Source of the DNA: Bifidobacterium ruminantium DSM 6489
Lineage (GTDB): Bacteria; Actinomycetota; Actinomycetes; Actinomycetales; Bifidobacteriaceae
DNA: 64,000 nt
Assembly (NCBI RefSeq): GCF_000770925.1
Contig: NZ_JDTK01000003.1
Coordinates: 117,578 to 181,577, forward strand
Direction: 5' to 3'
Under the pieces are notes generated by a model that was not told the origin of the DNA, ran no database searches, and saw only the letters and a list, made by a program, of their open reading frames with translations. Of the stretch, positions 26,490 through 35,421 are shown in pieces (position 1 is the stretch's first letter; each line of letters opens with the position of its first letter). A program made the translations under genes and the position numbers.

Positions 26490-26694
26490 ATATACCCCCT
26501 ATAAACAGAGCGGGAGCGTCATTCCCTCATGGATCGGTATGTGGCAATTGTGTAAAGACCGTTGTTTAGACGGCAGTCTACAATGCCGAAAGTCTATATT
26601 GAGCGCACGAGCTCAAATACGTGGGTAAAGAAAATGTTGGTTTGAGTTTTGGCGTGTGGAACGCCGGGCAGTAGAGGGGATATATCGAGACGAT

Positions 26695-27678
26695 ATGTTG
26701 AAATTCATCGCTAAGCGCGCCGCGAACTACGTCGTCATGCTGTACGTGGCCATCAGCTTCACGTACTTTATGGCGTCGGCGTTCATGACGCCACGTTCGA
26801 ACTACGAATCGCGTACGCCGAGGCCGCCGCAGGCTTCCATCGAGCGCACCCTCGATCTGGCCAACATCAACGACCACACCTCGGTGTTCGTCCGCTACTG
26901 GCATTGGCTGACGAACATCGTGACCAAGTGGGATTGGGGTCTGTCCCCATCCCTCGAGTCCGTCAACAAGGCGCTGGCGCCCCGTATCCTCGCGTCCACC
27001 GAGCTGGTGACGCTGTCCACGGTGCTGTCCATCGTGCTTGGCGTGGCGCTGGGCATCTACACGGCGCAGCGGCAGTACCACTGGCAGGATCGTCTGTTCA
27101 GCACGCTCGCCACGTTCTTCCTGGTCATTCCGTCCGCGGTGCTGGCTCTGATGATCGTGCTCATCGCCATCACCGTCAATGACGCCGCCGGCTTCCGCAT
27201 CTTCTACGTGACCGGACTGTCCAGTTATTCGGGTGACAATCTGCTATTACGATTCGGAGATTTCCTGCAACATATCATCCTTCCCACGATCTCCCTGACG
27301 TTGCTGGGCATGGTCAGCTACCATCTGACGCAGCGCACGTATCTGCTTGACGAGATGCATGCCGATTACGTGCGCACCGCACGTTCCAAGGGTCTGACCC
27401 GCAAGCAGGCGATCCGTCGCCATGCGCTGCGCGCCTCGCTGATCCCGACCGGCGTGAACGTCGCGTTCTCCATAGCGTCGGTCTTCACCGGAGCGGTGAT
27501 CACCGAATCCATCTTCGCCATCAACGGTCTGGGACGCTATTTCATCACCGCCATCAACAACAACGACATCAACGCGTCCGTTGCAATCGCGGCGTTCGGC
27601 GGCGCATGCACGTTGGTCGGCGCGCTGCTCGCCGACATCTTCTCGGCATGGCTCGATCCGCGTATCAAAATGAGCTGA
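26695..27678 (+). CDS. Oligopeptide ABC transporter permease, DppB/OppB type
   Basis: 327 residues starting MLKFIAKRAANYVVMLYVAI. Hydrophobic segments: one N-terminal, then five in the membrane domain from about residue 95 on. The EAA-type loop is HADYVRTARSKGLTRKQAIRRHALR, followed by FTGAVITESIFAINGLGRYFITAI, typical of DppB. An in-frame GTG lies at 26656, but the chosen start matches the usual family N-terminus; neither has an ideal ribosome site. It is first of a four-gene peptide uptake operon, 15 bp before the second permease. The 205-bp upstream gap has no strong promoter that I can name. Confidence 0.92.
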   Translation: MLKFIAKRAANYVVMLYVAISFTYFMASAFMTPRSNYESRTPRPPQASIERTLDLANINDHTSVFVRYWHWLTNIVTKWDWGLSPSLESVNKALAPRILASTELVTLSTVLSIVLGVALGIYTAQRQYHWQDRLFSTLATFFLVIPSAVLALMIVLIAITVNDAAGFRIFYVTGLSSYSGDNLLLRFGDFLQHIILPTISLTLLGMVSYHLTQRTYLLDEMHADYVRTARSKGLTRKQAIRRHALRASLIPTGVNVAFSIASVFTGAVITESIFAINGLGRYFITAINNNDINASVAIAAFGGACTLVGALLADIFSAWLDPRIKMS

Positions 27679-27693
27679 CAGGAGGGAGAAACA

Positions 27694-28626
27694 ATGACTG
27701 AGAACAACACCGTTTCCAACGATTCCTCCACTACCGCAGAATCCGGCGGGGAAGTCAAGCACCTCAGCTACGGCACTTTGATCGCCCGTCGTTTCTTCCG
27801 TCAGAAATCCGCGGTGGCCGGCGTGGTCATCTTCATCCTGCTGCTGCTGTTCGCCTTGTTCGGCGGCAAGATCTGCAAATGGTCGTATGACGACCCCGAT
27901 TTCATGTCGATCTCGGAGCCTCCGAGCGCGGAACACTGGCTCGGCACCGATCCAGGCGGACTCGACCTGTTCGCCCTGATCTCGCATGGCCTGGGCAAGT
28001 CCATGCTCATCGGCATCATCACCTCCGTGGCGACCATGACCATCGCCGCGCTGTACGGCACCGCGATCGCGTTCTTCGGAGGCTGGATCGAACGCGTCGG
28101 CATGTGGATCCTCGACATGCTGCTGGTGATTCCGAGCTTCCTGCTGGTCGCCATGATCGTGCGCGCGGCCAATGCGAAGGCCGGTTGGATCTGGCTGATC
28201 ATCGGCCTGACCGCGTTCGGCTGGGTCGGTTACGCGCGAATCATCCGAACCATGGCGCTTTCGTTGCGCGAACGCGACTACATCAAGGCGGCGCGCTTCA
28301 TGGGCGTCGGATCGTTCAAGATCATCCTGCGCCATCTTGTGCCGAACCTCGCCTCCATGATCATCATCAACACCGTCCTTGGCGTGGTCAACGCTGTCGC
28401 TTCGGAAACCGCATTGTCGTACCTTGGCGTCGGCATCAAACTGCCTGACACCTCCTTGGGTCTGATTCTGCAGACGGGCGCCTCCACCACGCAGACCGCG
28501 CCGTGGATCGTGGTCTTCCCGTCCGTCGCATTGGTGCTGCTGACCTTCAGCATGCAGCTGATCGGCGACGGTCTGCGCGACGCCCTTGATCCGAATTCCG
28601 CCGCAAACGGGCAGGTGAATGCATGA
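27694..28626 (+). CDS. Oligopeptide ABC transporter permease, DppC/OppC type
   Basis: 310 residues. A polar N-terminus of about 35 residues precedes the first helix (SAVAGVVIFILLLLFALFGG). EHWLGTDPGGLDLFALISHG matches the conserved DppC segment GTD-GRD, and the EAA loop is RERDYIKAARFMGVGSFKIILRHLVPN. ETALSYLGVGIKLPDTSLGLIL is also typical. GGAGGG lies upstream of the ATG. Its stop overlaps the ATPase start (ATGA at 28623). Confidence 0.94.
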   Translation: MTENNTVSNDSSTTAESGGEVKHLSYGTLIARRFFRQKSAVAGVVIFILLLLFALFGGKICKWSYDDPDFMSISEPPSAEHWLGTDPGGLDLFALISHGLGKSMLIGIITSVATMTIAALYGTAIAFFGGWIERVGMWILDMLLVIPSFLLVAMIVRAANAKAGWIWLIIGLTAFGWVGYARIIRTMALSLRERDYIKAARFMGVGSFKIILRHLVPNLASMIIINTVLGVVNAVASETALSYLGVGIKLPDTSLGLILQTGASTTQTAPWIVVFPSVALVLLTFSMQLIGDGLRDALDPNSAANGQVNA

Positions 28627-30830
28627 TGAACGCACATAAGAAGAACAAGCAGATGGACAGCATCCTCACCGAAGGCAACGGCGAGATCATCCACGACGAC
28701 ATTCTCGCCAACGAGCTGCGTGAGGCGCATGGACCGAAGGGCGCGCCTCAGGGCGATCCCATCATGCAGGTGCGCGACCTGCACGTGTCGTTCGCGACCG
28801 AAGCCGGCGTGTGCCGCGCCGTCCGCGGAGTGAATTTCGATTTGTGGCGCGGCCGCACGCTCGGCATCGTCGGCGAATCCGGTTCCGGAAAATCCGTGAC
28901 GGCGCTGAGCCTTATCGGACTGCTCGACGACAACGCCAAGGTCGAAGGCTCCATCCGCATGAACGGCGTCGAATTGATCGGCCGGAGCGACGAGGAGATG
29001 AGCACCATCCGCGGCGAGAACATCGCCATGGTGTTCCAGGATCCGCTGTCCGCGCTGACGCCGATGTTCACCATCGGTGACCAGATCGCCGAGAGCCTGC
29101 TGACTCACCATCCGGACATGCCGAAGGACAAGGTGCATGACCGTTGCGTCGAACTGCTGGGACTGGTGGGCATCCCGCAGCCTGAGGAACGTCTGAAGAG
29201 CTTCCCCCACGAATTCTCCGGCGGCATGCGCCAGCGCGTCATGATCGCCATCGCCATCGCCAACGAGCCAGACGTGATCATCGCCGACGAGCCGACCACC
29301 GCGTTGGATGTGACCATCCAGGCGCAGATCCTCGAAGTGCTCGCCAAGGCGCAGAAGGAGACCGGCGCGGCCGTGGTGCTCATCACGCACGATCTTGGTG
29401 TGGTGGCGGGCGCTGCCGACGACATCCTGGTCATGTACGCCGGTCGTCCAGTGGAACGCGCCAGCATCGATGACCTGTTCGAGAAGCCGTCCATGCCCTA
29501 TACGATGGGCCTGCTGGGCGCGGTGCCGAAGCCGCATGTGGCCGCCAACCAGCGTCTCGTGCCGATTCAGGGCAATCCGCCGTCCCTGGTGGACATTCCG
29601 TCCGGTTGCCCGTTCTCTCCGCGTTGTCCTCTGGCCACGCCCGAATGCAGCCTCGAAGAGCCCAACCTCGAACCAGTGGATGACAGCCAAGGCCATCTCG
29701 CCTCCTGCAGGCGTCTGAAGGAGATCGTAGACAAGGACCTCAAATACACGGACGTGTTCCCCATTCCGGATGCGGTGCGTCCGCAGTGGGCCGAGATGCC
29801 ACGCGACCAGCGGCCGGTGACGTTGGACGTCGAGCATCTGGTCAAGCACTTCCCGCTGAAGGGCGGCGGCATGTTCCGCCGCACAGTGGGCAAGGTCGCC
29901 GCAGTGGACGATGTGACTTTCTCCATCCGGCAGGGCGAGACCCTGGCATTGGTCGGCGAATCCGGCTCCGGCAAATCGACCACGTTGATGGAGATTATGA
30001 ATCTCATGAAGCCCGAGGCGGGCCGCATCACCGTGCTCGGCCACGATCTGGCCGAAATCAAGAACCGTGCGGAACGCAAGGAGCTGCGCAAGGACCTGCA
30101 GATCATCTTCCAGGATCCGATGAGCTCCCTCGATCCGCGCATGCCGATCTACGACGTGCTCGCCGAACCACTGCGCGCGCAGCATTGGAACAAGGACGAC
30201 ATCAACCACCGGGTCGGCGAGCTGATGGAACTGGTCGGGCTGAATCCCGACTATGTGGACCGCTTCCCGTCCCAGTTCTCGGGCGGTCAGCGTCAGCGCA
30301 TCTCCATCGCACGAGCATTGGCCACCGATCCGAAGGTGCTGTTGCTCGACGAGCCGATCGCCTCGTTGGATGTGTCCATTCAGGCGGGCGTCATCAACCT
30401 GCTTGAGGACCTGCAGGCCAAGCTGAAGATCTCCTACCTGTTCGTGGCGCATGATCTGGCGGTGATCCGCCATATCTCCGACCGCGTGGCCGTCATGTAC
30501 CTTGGACAGGTCGTGGAGCTCGGCGAAACGCAGGAGGTGTTCACGCATCCGCGTCACCCCTACACCAAGGCGTTGCTGTCCGCGATTCCGGTTCCGGATC
30601 CGAAGATCGAACGCACGCGAAGCCGCATCATCCTGTCCGGAGACATGCCAAGTCCGGCGGAGAACTTCGCCGGATGCCGCTTCGCCTCGCGTTGCCCGAT
30701 TAAACCGACATTGAGCGAGGAGCAGCGCAAGATGTGCGAATCCAAGCGACCGGTATTGACGGGTGACGAGCTCAACGACACGCAATTCGCCTGCCACTTC
30801 CCATTGGATGTGGACGAGGCCGCGTTCTGA
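28623..30830 (+). CDS. Oligopeptide ABC transporter ATP-binding protein, fused DppD-DppF
   Basis: 735 residues with two complete ATPase halves. Half one: Walker [14 protein letters not shown], signature [19 protein letters not shown], Walker [13 protein letters not shown], and a Cys cluster in [21 protein letters not shown]. Half two: Walker [13 protein letters not shown], signature [19 protein letters not shown], Walker [12 protein letters not shown], and the second Cys cluster [22 protein letters not shown]. The Cys clusters are the C-terminal marks of Opp/Dpp ATPases, which may carry Fe-S centres. The fusion replaces two separate subunits; such fusions are common in actinobacteria. Confidence 0.95.
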   Translation: MMNAHKKNKQMDSILTEGNGEIIHDDILANELREAHGPKGAPQGDPIMQVRDLHVSFATEAGVCRAVRGVNFDLWRGRTLGIVGESGSGKSVTALSLIGLLDDNAKVEGSIRMNGVELIGRSDEEMSTIRGENIAMVFQDPLSALTPMFTIGDQIAESLLTHHPDMPKDKVHDRCVELLGLVGIPQPEERLKSFPHEFSGGMRQRVMIAIAIANEPDVIIADEPTTALDVTIQAQILEVLAKAQKETGAAVVLITHDLGVVAGAADDILVMYAGRPVERASIDDLFEKPSMPYTMGLLGAVPKPHVAANQRLVPIQGNPPSLVDIPSGCPFSPRCPLATPECSLEEPNLEPVDDSQGHLASCRRLKEIVDKDLKYTDVFPIPDAVRPQWAEMPRDQRPVTLDVEHLVKHFPLKGGGMFRRTVGKVAAVDDVTFSIRQGETLALVGESGSGKSTTLMEIMNLMKPEAGRITVLGHDLAEIKNRAERKELRKDLQIIFQDPMSSLDPRMPIYDVLAEPLRAQHWNKDDINHRVGELMELVGLNPDYVDRFPSQFSGGQRQRISIARALATDPKVLLLDEPIASLDVSIQAGVINLLEDLQAKLKISYLFVAHDLAVIRHISDRVAVMYLGQVVELGETQEVFTHPRHPYTKALLSAIPVPDPKIERTRSRIILSGDMPSPAENFAGCRFASRCPIKPTLSEEQRKMCESKRPVLTGDELNDTQFACHFPLDVDEAAF

Positions 30831-30861
30831 GAGAGCGATCCGTTTATCTATAAATGCTTTT

Positions 30862-30895
30862 CCGTTTCGCCCTGCTATGATGCCGGGTGAAACGG
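30862..30895 (+). promoter_or_regulatory. Inverted repeat between the fused ATPase and binding-protein genes
   Basis: CCGTTTCGCCC (30862-30872) pairs with GGGTGAAACGG (30885-30895) with one wobble, an 11-pair stem with a 12-base loop. The loop holds TATGAT (30876-30881), which resembles a -10 box. No U-run follows. It may be an mRNA stabilising or processing hairpin giving extra binding protein, or an operator over an internal promoter. Confidence 0.5.
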
Positions 30896-30982
30896 TGGTT
30901 GCCGTGGATGCGTCAAACGTCCATATTCCAACAAAACACAGGGCGGCGAAGGCAACGAGAGCCGTCGGAGGAGAGGATAACC

Positions 30983-32758
30983 ATGCATATGAATATGCAT
31001 AAGGCAATCGCCATGGTCGCATCGTTGGCAGCGGTGGTCTCCATGGCCGCTTGCGGTGGCAGCAATGCCAGCAGCGAGTCGACTTACAAGACCGAGCCGC
31101 AGGAAGGCACCCCGACCAGCTACAAGGGCACCCTGCCGATGCCGGAAGCCAACAAGGCCTACAACAACCCGCAGGATCGTTCCAAGCTCAAGCAGGGCGG
31201 CACCCTGACCATGCCGATCACCGAGATCGGCCCGGACTGGAATTCCTTCAGCGCCAACGGCAACACCACGTACATGATGGGCATGTGGCATCTGTACATG
31301 CCGTTCCTGTGGGACTACTCCGTCGACGGTTCTACCGCCACCCCGAACAAGAACTACCTGTCCGACGTGAAGCTCACCTCCACCGATCCGGAGACCGTGA
31401 CCTACACCATCAACGACAAGGCCCAGTGGAATGACGGCACCCCGATCACGTGGAAGGACTTCTACTCCACCTGGCAGGTGAACAACGGCAAGTCCTCCGA
31501 CCTGACCCCGGCCATCACCTTCGGCTATGAGAACATCAAGAGCGTCGAGAAGGGCTCCTCCGACAGGCAGGCCGTCGTGACCTTCGACAAGGCCGTCTAC
31601 CCGTACCAGGCCATCTTCCAGACCCTGTACCCGGCCCAGGCCTTCGACGAGAACGATCCTTCCAAGACCGCCGACACCTTCACCAAGGGTTGGCAGAACG
31701 ACCCGCACTCCGACAAGTGGGGCGCCGGTCCGTACAAGGTCTCCAAGGTCTCCGACTCCGAAGTCGACTTCGTGCCGAACTCCAACTGGTGGGGCGACAA
31801 GCCGCTGCTTGACAAGATCATCGTCAAGCAGATGGAGGATTCCGCCATGGTCAACGCCTTCAAGAACGGTGAGATCGACATCACCGAAGGCAATCTGACT
31901 TCTGATTCCCTCGCCACCGTCAAGACCGTGAAGGACGCGTACATCCGCCGCAGCTACGATTCCGGCGTGGCCACCTACACCATCAACACCAAGGCCGAAG
32001 ATACGAAGGATCTGGCCGTGCGCAAGGCGTTCGTCCAGGCCGTGGACCGTGGCCAGATCTCCAAGATGGCGTTCAAGGGCCTCGATTGGAACGAGAAGAT
32101 CCCGGGCTCCGTGATCCTGCCGCAGTTCCAGAACGGCTATGAGGACAACATGCCGAAGGACTCCGGATACTCCGTGGCCAACGCCAAGAAGACCCTGGAG
32201 AAGGCCGGATACAAGATGGGCTCCGACGGCTACTACGCCAAGGGCGGCAAGACCGTTCAGATCACCTACACCACGTTCTCCGACAACGCCGGCACCAAGG
32301 CTCGCGCCCAGGCCATGCAGAAAATGGCCAAGGACGCCGGCATCAAGGTGAACATCGACATCAAGGCCTCCAACCAGTTCTCCACCACCGTGTCCTCCGG
32401 CAACTGGGATGTCATCGGCCTGGGCTGGGGCGCCACCGATCCGTTCGGCTACTCCTCCAGCTCCTACCAGATCTACGGTTCCGACTCCGACTCCAACTTC
32501 GGCTACATCGGGTCCAAGAGCATCGATGAGAAGCTCAAGAAGGTCACCACCACCGAGGACACCAAGGCGGCCATCAAGCTGTTCAACGAAGCCGAGAAGG
32601 AATACATGGAGAACTACGCCCAGATCCCGCTGTTCAACGGCGTGCTCATCTACGGTGTGAAGAAGGGCCTGGCCAACATGGGTCCTGCAGGCTACTCCGC
32701 AGAGTCCAGCCGTACCGGCATCCCGGTGCATTCCGAGAACATCGGCTGGGAGAAGTGA
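30983..32758 (+). CDS. Peptide-binding lipoprotein of the ABC importer (SBP family 5)
   Basis: 591 residues. The signal MHKAIAMVASLAAVVSMAAC ends in a lipobox, so the mature protein is anchored at its cysteine outside the membrane. LTSTDPETVTYTINDKAQWNDGTPITWKDF is the hallmark of family 5 binding proteins, followed by GAGPYKVSK, NPNWWGDKP-like (SNWWGDKPLLDKI) and AVRKAFVQAVDR. GAGAGGAT is about five bases upstream of the ATG at 30983. Codon bias toward C-ending codons is stronger than in the permeases, matching the excess needed of a binding protein. It is last in the operon, 152 bp after the ATPase and before a strong terminator. Confidence 0.95.
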   Translation: MHMNMHKAIAMVASLAAVVSMAACGGSNASSESTYKTEPQEGTPTSYKGTLPMPEANKAYNNPQDRSKLKQGGTLTMPITEIGPDWNSFSANGNTTYMMGMWHLYMPFLWDYSVDGSTATPNKNYLSDVKLTSTDPETVTYTINDKAQWNDGTPITWKDFYSTWQVNNGKSSDLTPAITFGYENIKSVEKGSSDRQAVVTFDKAVYPYQAIFQTLYPAQAFDENDPSKTADTFTKGWQNDPHSDKWGAGPYKVSKVSDSEVDFVPNSNWWGDKPLLDKIIVKQMEDSAMVNAFKNGEIDITEGNLTSDSLATVKTVKDAYIRRSYDSGVATYTINTKAEDTKDLAVRKAFVQAVDRGQISKMAFKGLDWNEKIPGSVILPQFQNGYEDNMPKDSGYSVANAKKTLEKAGYKMGSDGYYAKGGKTVQITYTTFSDNAGTKARAQAMQKMAKDAGIKVNIDIKASNQFSTTVSSGNWDVIGLGWGATDPFGYSSSSYQIYGSDSDSNFGYIGSKSIDEKLKKVTTTEDTKAAIKLFNEAEKEYMENYAQIPLFNGVLIYGVKKGLANMGPAGYSAESSRTGIPVHSENIGWEK

Positions 32759-32777
32759 TTCTTCTCACAACCCATTG

Positions 32778-32806
32778 AAAACCTCCCTCCTTCGAGGGAG
32801 GTTTTC
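32778..32806 (+). terminator. Terminator of the peptide importer operon
   Basis: AAAACCTCCCTC and GAGGGAGGTTTT form a perfect 12-pair stem with a four-base CTTC loop. The T-run is partly inside the right arm. Confidence 0.88.
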
Positions 32807-32832
32807 CCATATTCGGGCTAGGGTAAGGCGTT

Positions 32833-33693
32833 ATGACGATCACGATCACGACTTCGAATGTGAATGGAATCCGGGCGGCGAAACGCAAAGGCATCGAACA
32901 ATGGGCGGCGAAGAACACGCCGGACGTGTGGTGCATGCAGGAGGTACGCGCCCCGCAAAACGAAATCGACCCCATCTTCGACGAATTCGGTTTCGAATAC
33001 GCGGCCGCCGGCCGTATCGACGACCAAAGCGGACTCGATCGCATGAACGAGATCTGCCGTATCAAGGGACGTGCCGGCGTCGGCCTGCTGTCGGCGTTGC
33101 CGGTCATCGACAAACGTTACGGTCTGCCGGGACTTGAGGAGGACGTCGATTCCGGACGGTGGATCGAGGCGGACATTAAAACCCCGCAGGGCTATGTCAT
33201 CACCGTCGTATGCGTGTACGTGCATGCGGGCAACACCGACGATCCACAGAAAATGGAACAGAAATACCGTTTCCTCGACACCATGCTGGTGCGCATGGGG
33301 CAGCTGCGCGACGAAGCGGCGCACGGCGGACGGCAAGCGGTATTGTGCGGCGATTTCAACATCGCGCACACGCCGCTTGACATCAAGAACGCGAAAGCCA
33401 ACGAGAAGCACGCCGGCTTCCTGCCCGAGGAACGCGCCTACGTGGACAAATGGCTGGGGGAGTTGGAATTCGTGGATGTGATGCGTTCCCTGTGCGGAGA
33501 CATCCAAGGACCGTACACCTGGTGGAGCCAGCGGGGCCGCGCCTTCGACAACAACGTCGGCTGGAGGATCGACTACCAGTTCGCCACACCTGAACTCGCC
33601 GAAACGGCCCGCGGATTCGTCATCGACAAGGCGCCGACCTACGATTCGCGCTGGTCGGATCATGCGCCGCTGAGCATCACCTACGACGTGTGA
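32833..33693 (+). CDS. Exodeoxyribonuclease III / AP endonuclease
   Basis: 286 residues of the exonuclease III (ExoA/Xth) family, acting at abasic sites in base-excision repair. Motifs in order: TSNVNGIRAA, CMQEVRAPQNEID (metal Glu), VCVYVHAG, LCGDFNIAHTPLDIKN, and the catalytic end WRIDYQFATP with YDSRWSDHAPLSITYDV (Asp-His pair). The start lacks a ribosome site; TAGGGT lies eight bases before the ATG, which suggests a leaderless transcript. It stands alone between two terminators and the DUF3710 group. Confidence 0.93.
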   Translation: MTITITTSNVNGIRAAKRKGIEQWAAKNTPDVWCMQEVRAPQNEIDPIFDEFGFEYAAAGRIDDQSGLDRMNEICRIKGRAGVGLLSALPVIDKRYGLPGLEEDVDSGRWIEADIKTPQGYVITVVCVYVHAGNTDDPQKMEQKYRFLDTMLVRMGQLRDEAAHGGRQAVLCGDFNIAHTPLDIKNAKANEKHAGFLPEERAYVDKWLGELEFVDVMRSLCGDIQGPYTWWSQRGRAFDNNVGWRIDYQFATPELAETARGFVIDKAPTYDSRWSDHAPLSITYDV

Positions 33694-33803
33694 GCGGACG
33701 GGCCGGGATGCGTGCGTGGTACGTCACACCCCGGTTCCCAGCCCATATTAAGCATGGGTGCTAGGCTAGTCACGGTTGCAATCGTAATGAAATGAGGAAC
33801 ATC

Positions 33804-34652
33804 ATGGGACTGTTTGGATTCGGCAAGAAGAGGCATCAGAGCGAGGAAGCCGCTGAAACCGTCGCCGAGGAGAACGACAAGGTCGACGGGACGTCCACCG
33901 GAGAGACGGAGGCCGCCGCCACCGACGTTCGGGACATCGTCCTGCCGGAACCGTCCGACGAATATGTCGGCCGTGGTGACGAACGCGGTCCATGGGACGT
34001 CGACGACGAGAACGTGCCCGATTACGACGAATATCTCGACATGGGCGCCTACTATCTGCCGTTCCTGCAAGGCATCGAACTGCGCGTGAAAGCCAACCGC
34101 GCCACCCAGCAGGTGCTCGGCACCACCATCACCTACGGTTCTTCCAGTGTGGAGATCGAAGCCTTCGCGGCTCCGAAGACGCTCGGACTGTGGGATGATG
34201 TCCGCGCCGACCTGCTGGAGGCCAACAAGGACGCCAAGGAGACCGACGGCGTGTTCGGAACCGAGCTGACGCTGCCCGTCGTGGTCAAGGGCGGCCGCAA
34301 AGTGGTCACCCGAATCGTCGGCATCGACGGACCGCGATGGATGCTGCGAGGCATCTTCTCCGGCAAGGCCGCCACCGATCCGGACGGCGACGAAGCCAAG
34401 GCGCTGAACCAGCTCTTCTCCAACATCGTCGTGGAGCGCGGCGAGGATCCGCTCGCTCCGCGCGACCTCATCCCGATGCACCCGCCGGTCGCCCCCGCCG
34501 AACGCAAGGCCGCCAAGGAGGCCGCCGCAGCTGAAGACGCGGACAAGAAGATGGACATTCCGGGTCAGCCGAAGGGACCATTCGACTCCGACCAGCAGGT
34601 GGAGGTCAAAACCACGCTGTCTCGTGGACCGATGTTCTCCGAAGTGCGCTGA
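33804..34652 (+). CDS. DUF3710 family protein
   Basis: 282 residues starting MGLFGFGKKRHQSEEA. The N-terminal 45 residues are acidic and probably disordered. The conserved part has GPWDVDDENVPDYDEYLDMGAYYLPFLQGIELRVKAN, VEIEAFAAPKTLGLWDDVRADL, ELTLPVVVKGG and RIVGIDGPRWMLRGIFSG, which match the actinobacterial DUF3710 family. The function is unknown. GAGG seven bases upstream supports the ATG at 33804 over that at 33792. It is followed 25 bp later by the DUF3159 gene, an association known from many actinobacteria. Confidence 0.9.
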   Translation: MGLFGFGKKRHQSEEAAETVAEENDKVDGTSTGETEAAATDVRDIVLPEPSDEYVGRGDERGPWDVDDENVPDYDEYLDMGAYYLPFLQGIELRVKANRATQQVLGTTITYGSSSVEIEAFAAPKTLGLWDDVRADLLEANKDAKETDGVFGTELTLPVVVKGGRKVVTRIVGIDGPRWMLRGIFSGKAATDPDGDEAKALNQLFSNIVVERGEDPLAPRDLIPMHPPVAPAERKAAKEAAAAEDADKKMDIPGQPKGPFDSDQQVEVKTTLSRGPMFSEVR

Positions 34653-34677
34653 CGGCGGCATCGACGGAATCGACAGC

Positions 34678-35421
34678 ATGAGCGAAACCGAAACCAAGAA
34701 ACGCACCGGCATCGGCGCGCTTGCCGACGCCGGCGGCACTGACGACTTCTCCGTGATCGACGCCATCGGTGGTCCGCGCGGCGTTGTCGAATCGATGTTG
34801 CCGGGCGTGGTGTTCGTGGTGATGTTCGTCATCACATCCGATCTGCAGTTGACCATCGGCGTATCCGCAGCGCTTGCCGTGTTGCAGGTGATTATCCGTC
34901 TGTGTCAGAGGCAATCCGTCATGGGAGCTGTCTCCGGTCTGCTGGCCGTCGGCATCTGCTTGATTTGGGCATGGAACAGCCATGAGGCGCGCAACTACTA
35001 CATGTTCGGCTTCCTGACCAACGCCTTCTACATCGTGTTGCTCACGATTTCGTTGATTGCCCGGGTGCCGGGGCTTGGTCTGGTGATCGAATTCATCCGC
35101 ACGTTGCCGACCGAGCATTTCCGCGCATGGCTCGCCGATTGGCGGGACGACCGGGCGCTGAACCGTGCGTACACAATCATCACCGCATTGTGGATAGGAG
35201 TGTTCTCCCTGCGATTGGTGGTGCAGGTGCCGCTGTATCTGGGCAATCACGTCGGTTGGCTTGGCACCGCGCGTCTGCTGATGGGGATTCCGTTCTGGGC
35301 TTTGGCGATCTGGGTGTCGTATCTGATCGTCGCCACCCCCATGCACCGGCATAAGACGATGGCCGCGGAATGGTCCGAAAGCATGCCGAAGGAAACATCC
35401 GAAACGGAGGAACGACACTGA
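34678..35421 (+). CDS. DUF3159 family membrane protein
   Basis: 247 residues. After an N-terminal polar stretch, DFSVIDAIGGPRGVVESMLPGVVFVVMFVIT marks the DUF3159 family. About six hydrophobic helices follow (LTIGVSAALAVLQVIIRL, MGAVSGLLAVGICLIWAW, AFYIVLLTISLIARV, AYTIITALWIGVFSLRLVVQ, LLMGIPFWALAIWVSYLIV). The function is unknown. The stop codon and the next start share one base (TGATG at 35419), implying coupling with the RNA methyltransferase. Confidence 0.88.
   Translation: MSETETKKRTGIGALADAGGTDDFSVIDAIGGPRGVVESMLPGVVFVVMFVITSDLQLTIGVSAALAVLQVIIRLCQRQSVMGAVSGLLAVGICLIWAWNSHEARNYYMFGFLTNAFYIVLLTISLIARVPGLGLVIEFIRTLPTEHFRAWLADWRDDRALNRAYTIITALWIGVFSLRLVVQVPLYLGNHVGWLGTARLLMGIPFWALAIWVSYLIVATPMHRHKTMAAEWSESMPKETSETEERH

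Noticed and set aside
28278..31022. A 914-codon open frame antisense to the peptide importer ATPase
   Set aside because: It is the mirror of a highly biased, high-GC gene. The sense strand has clear ABC motifs, and the antisense product shows none of any family.
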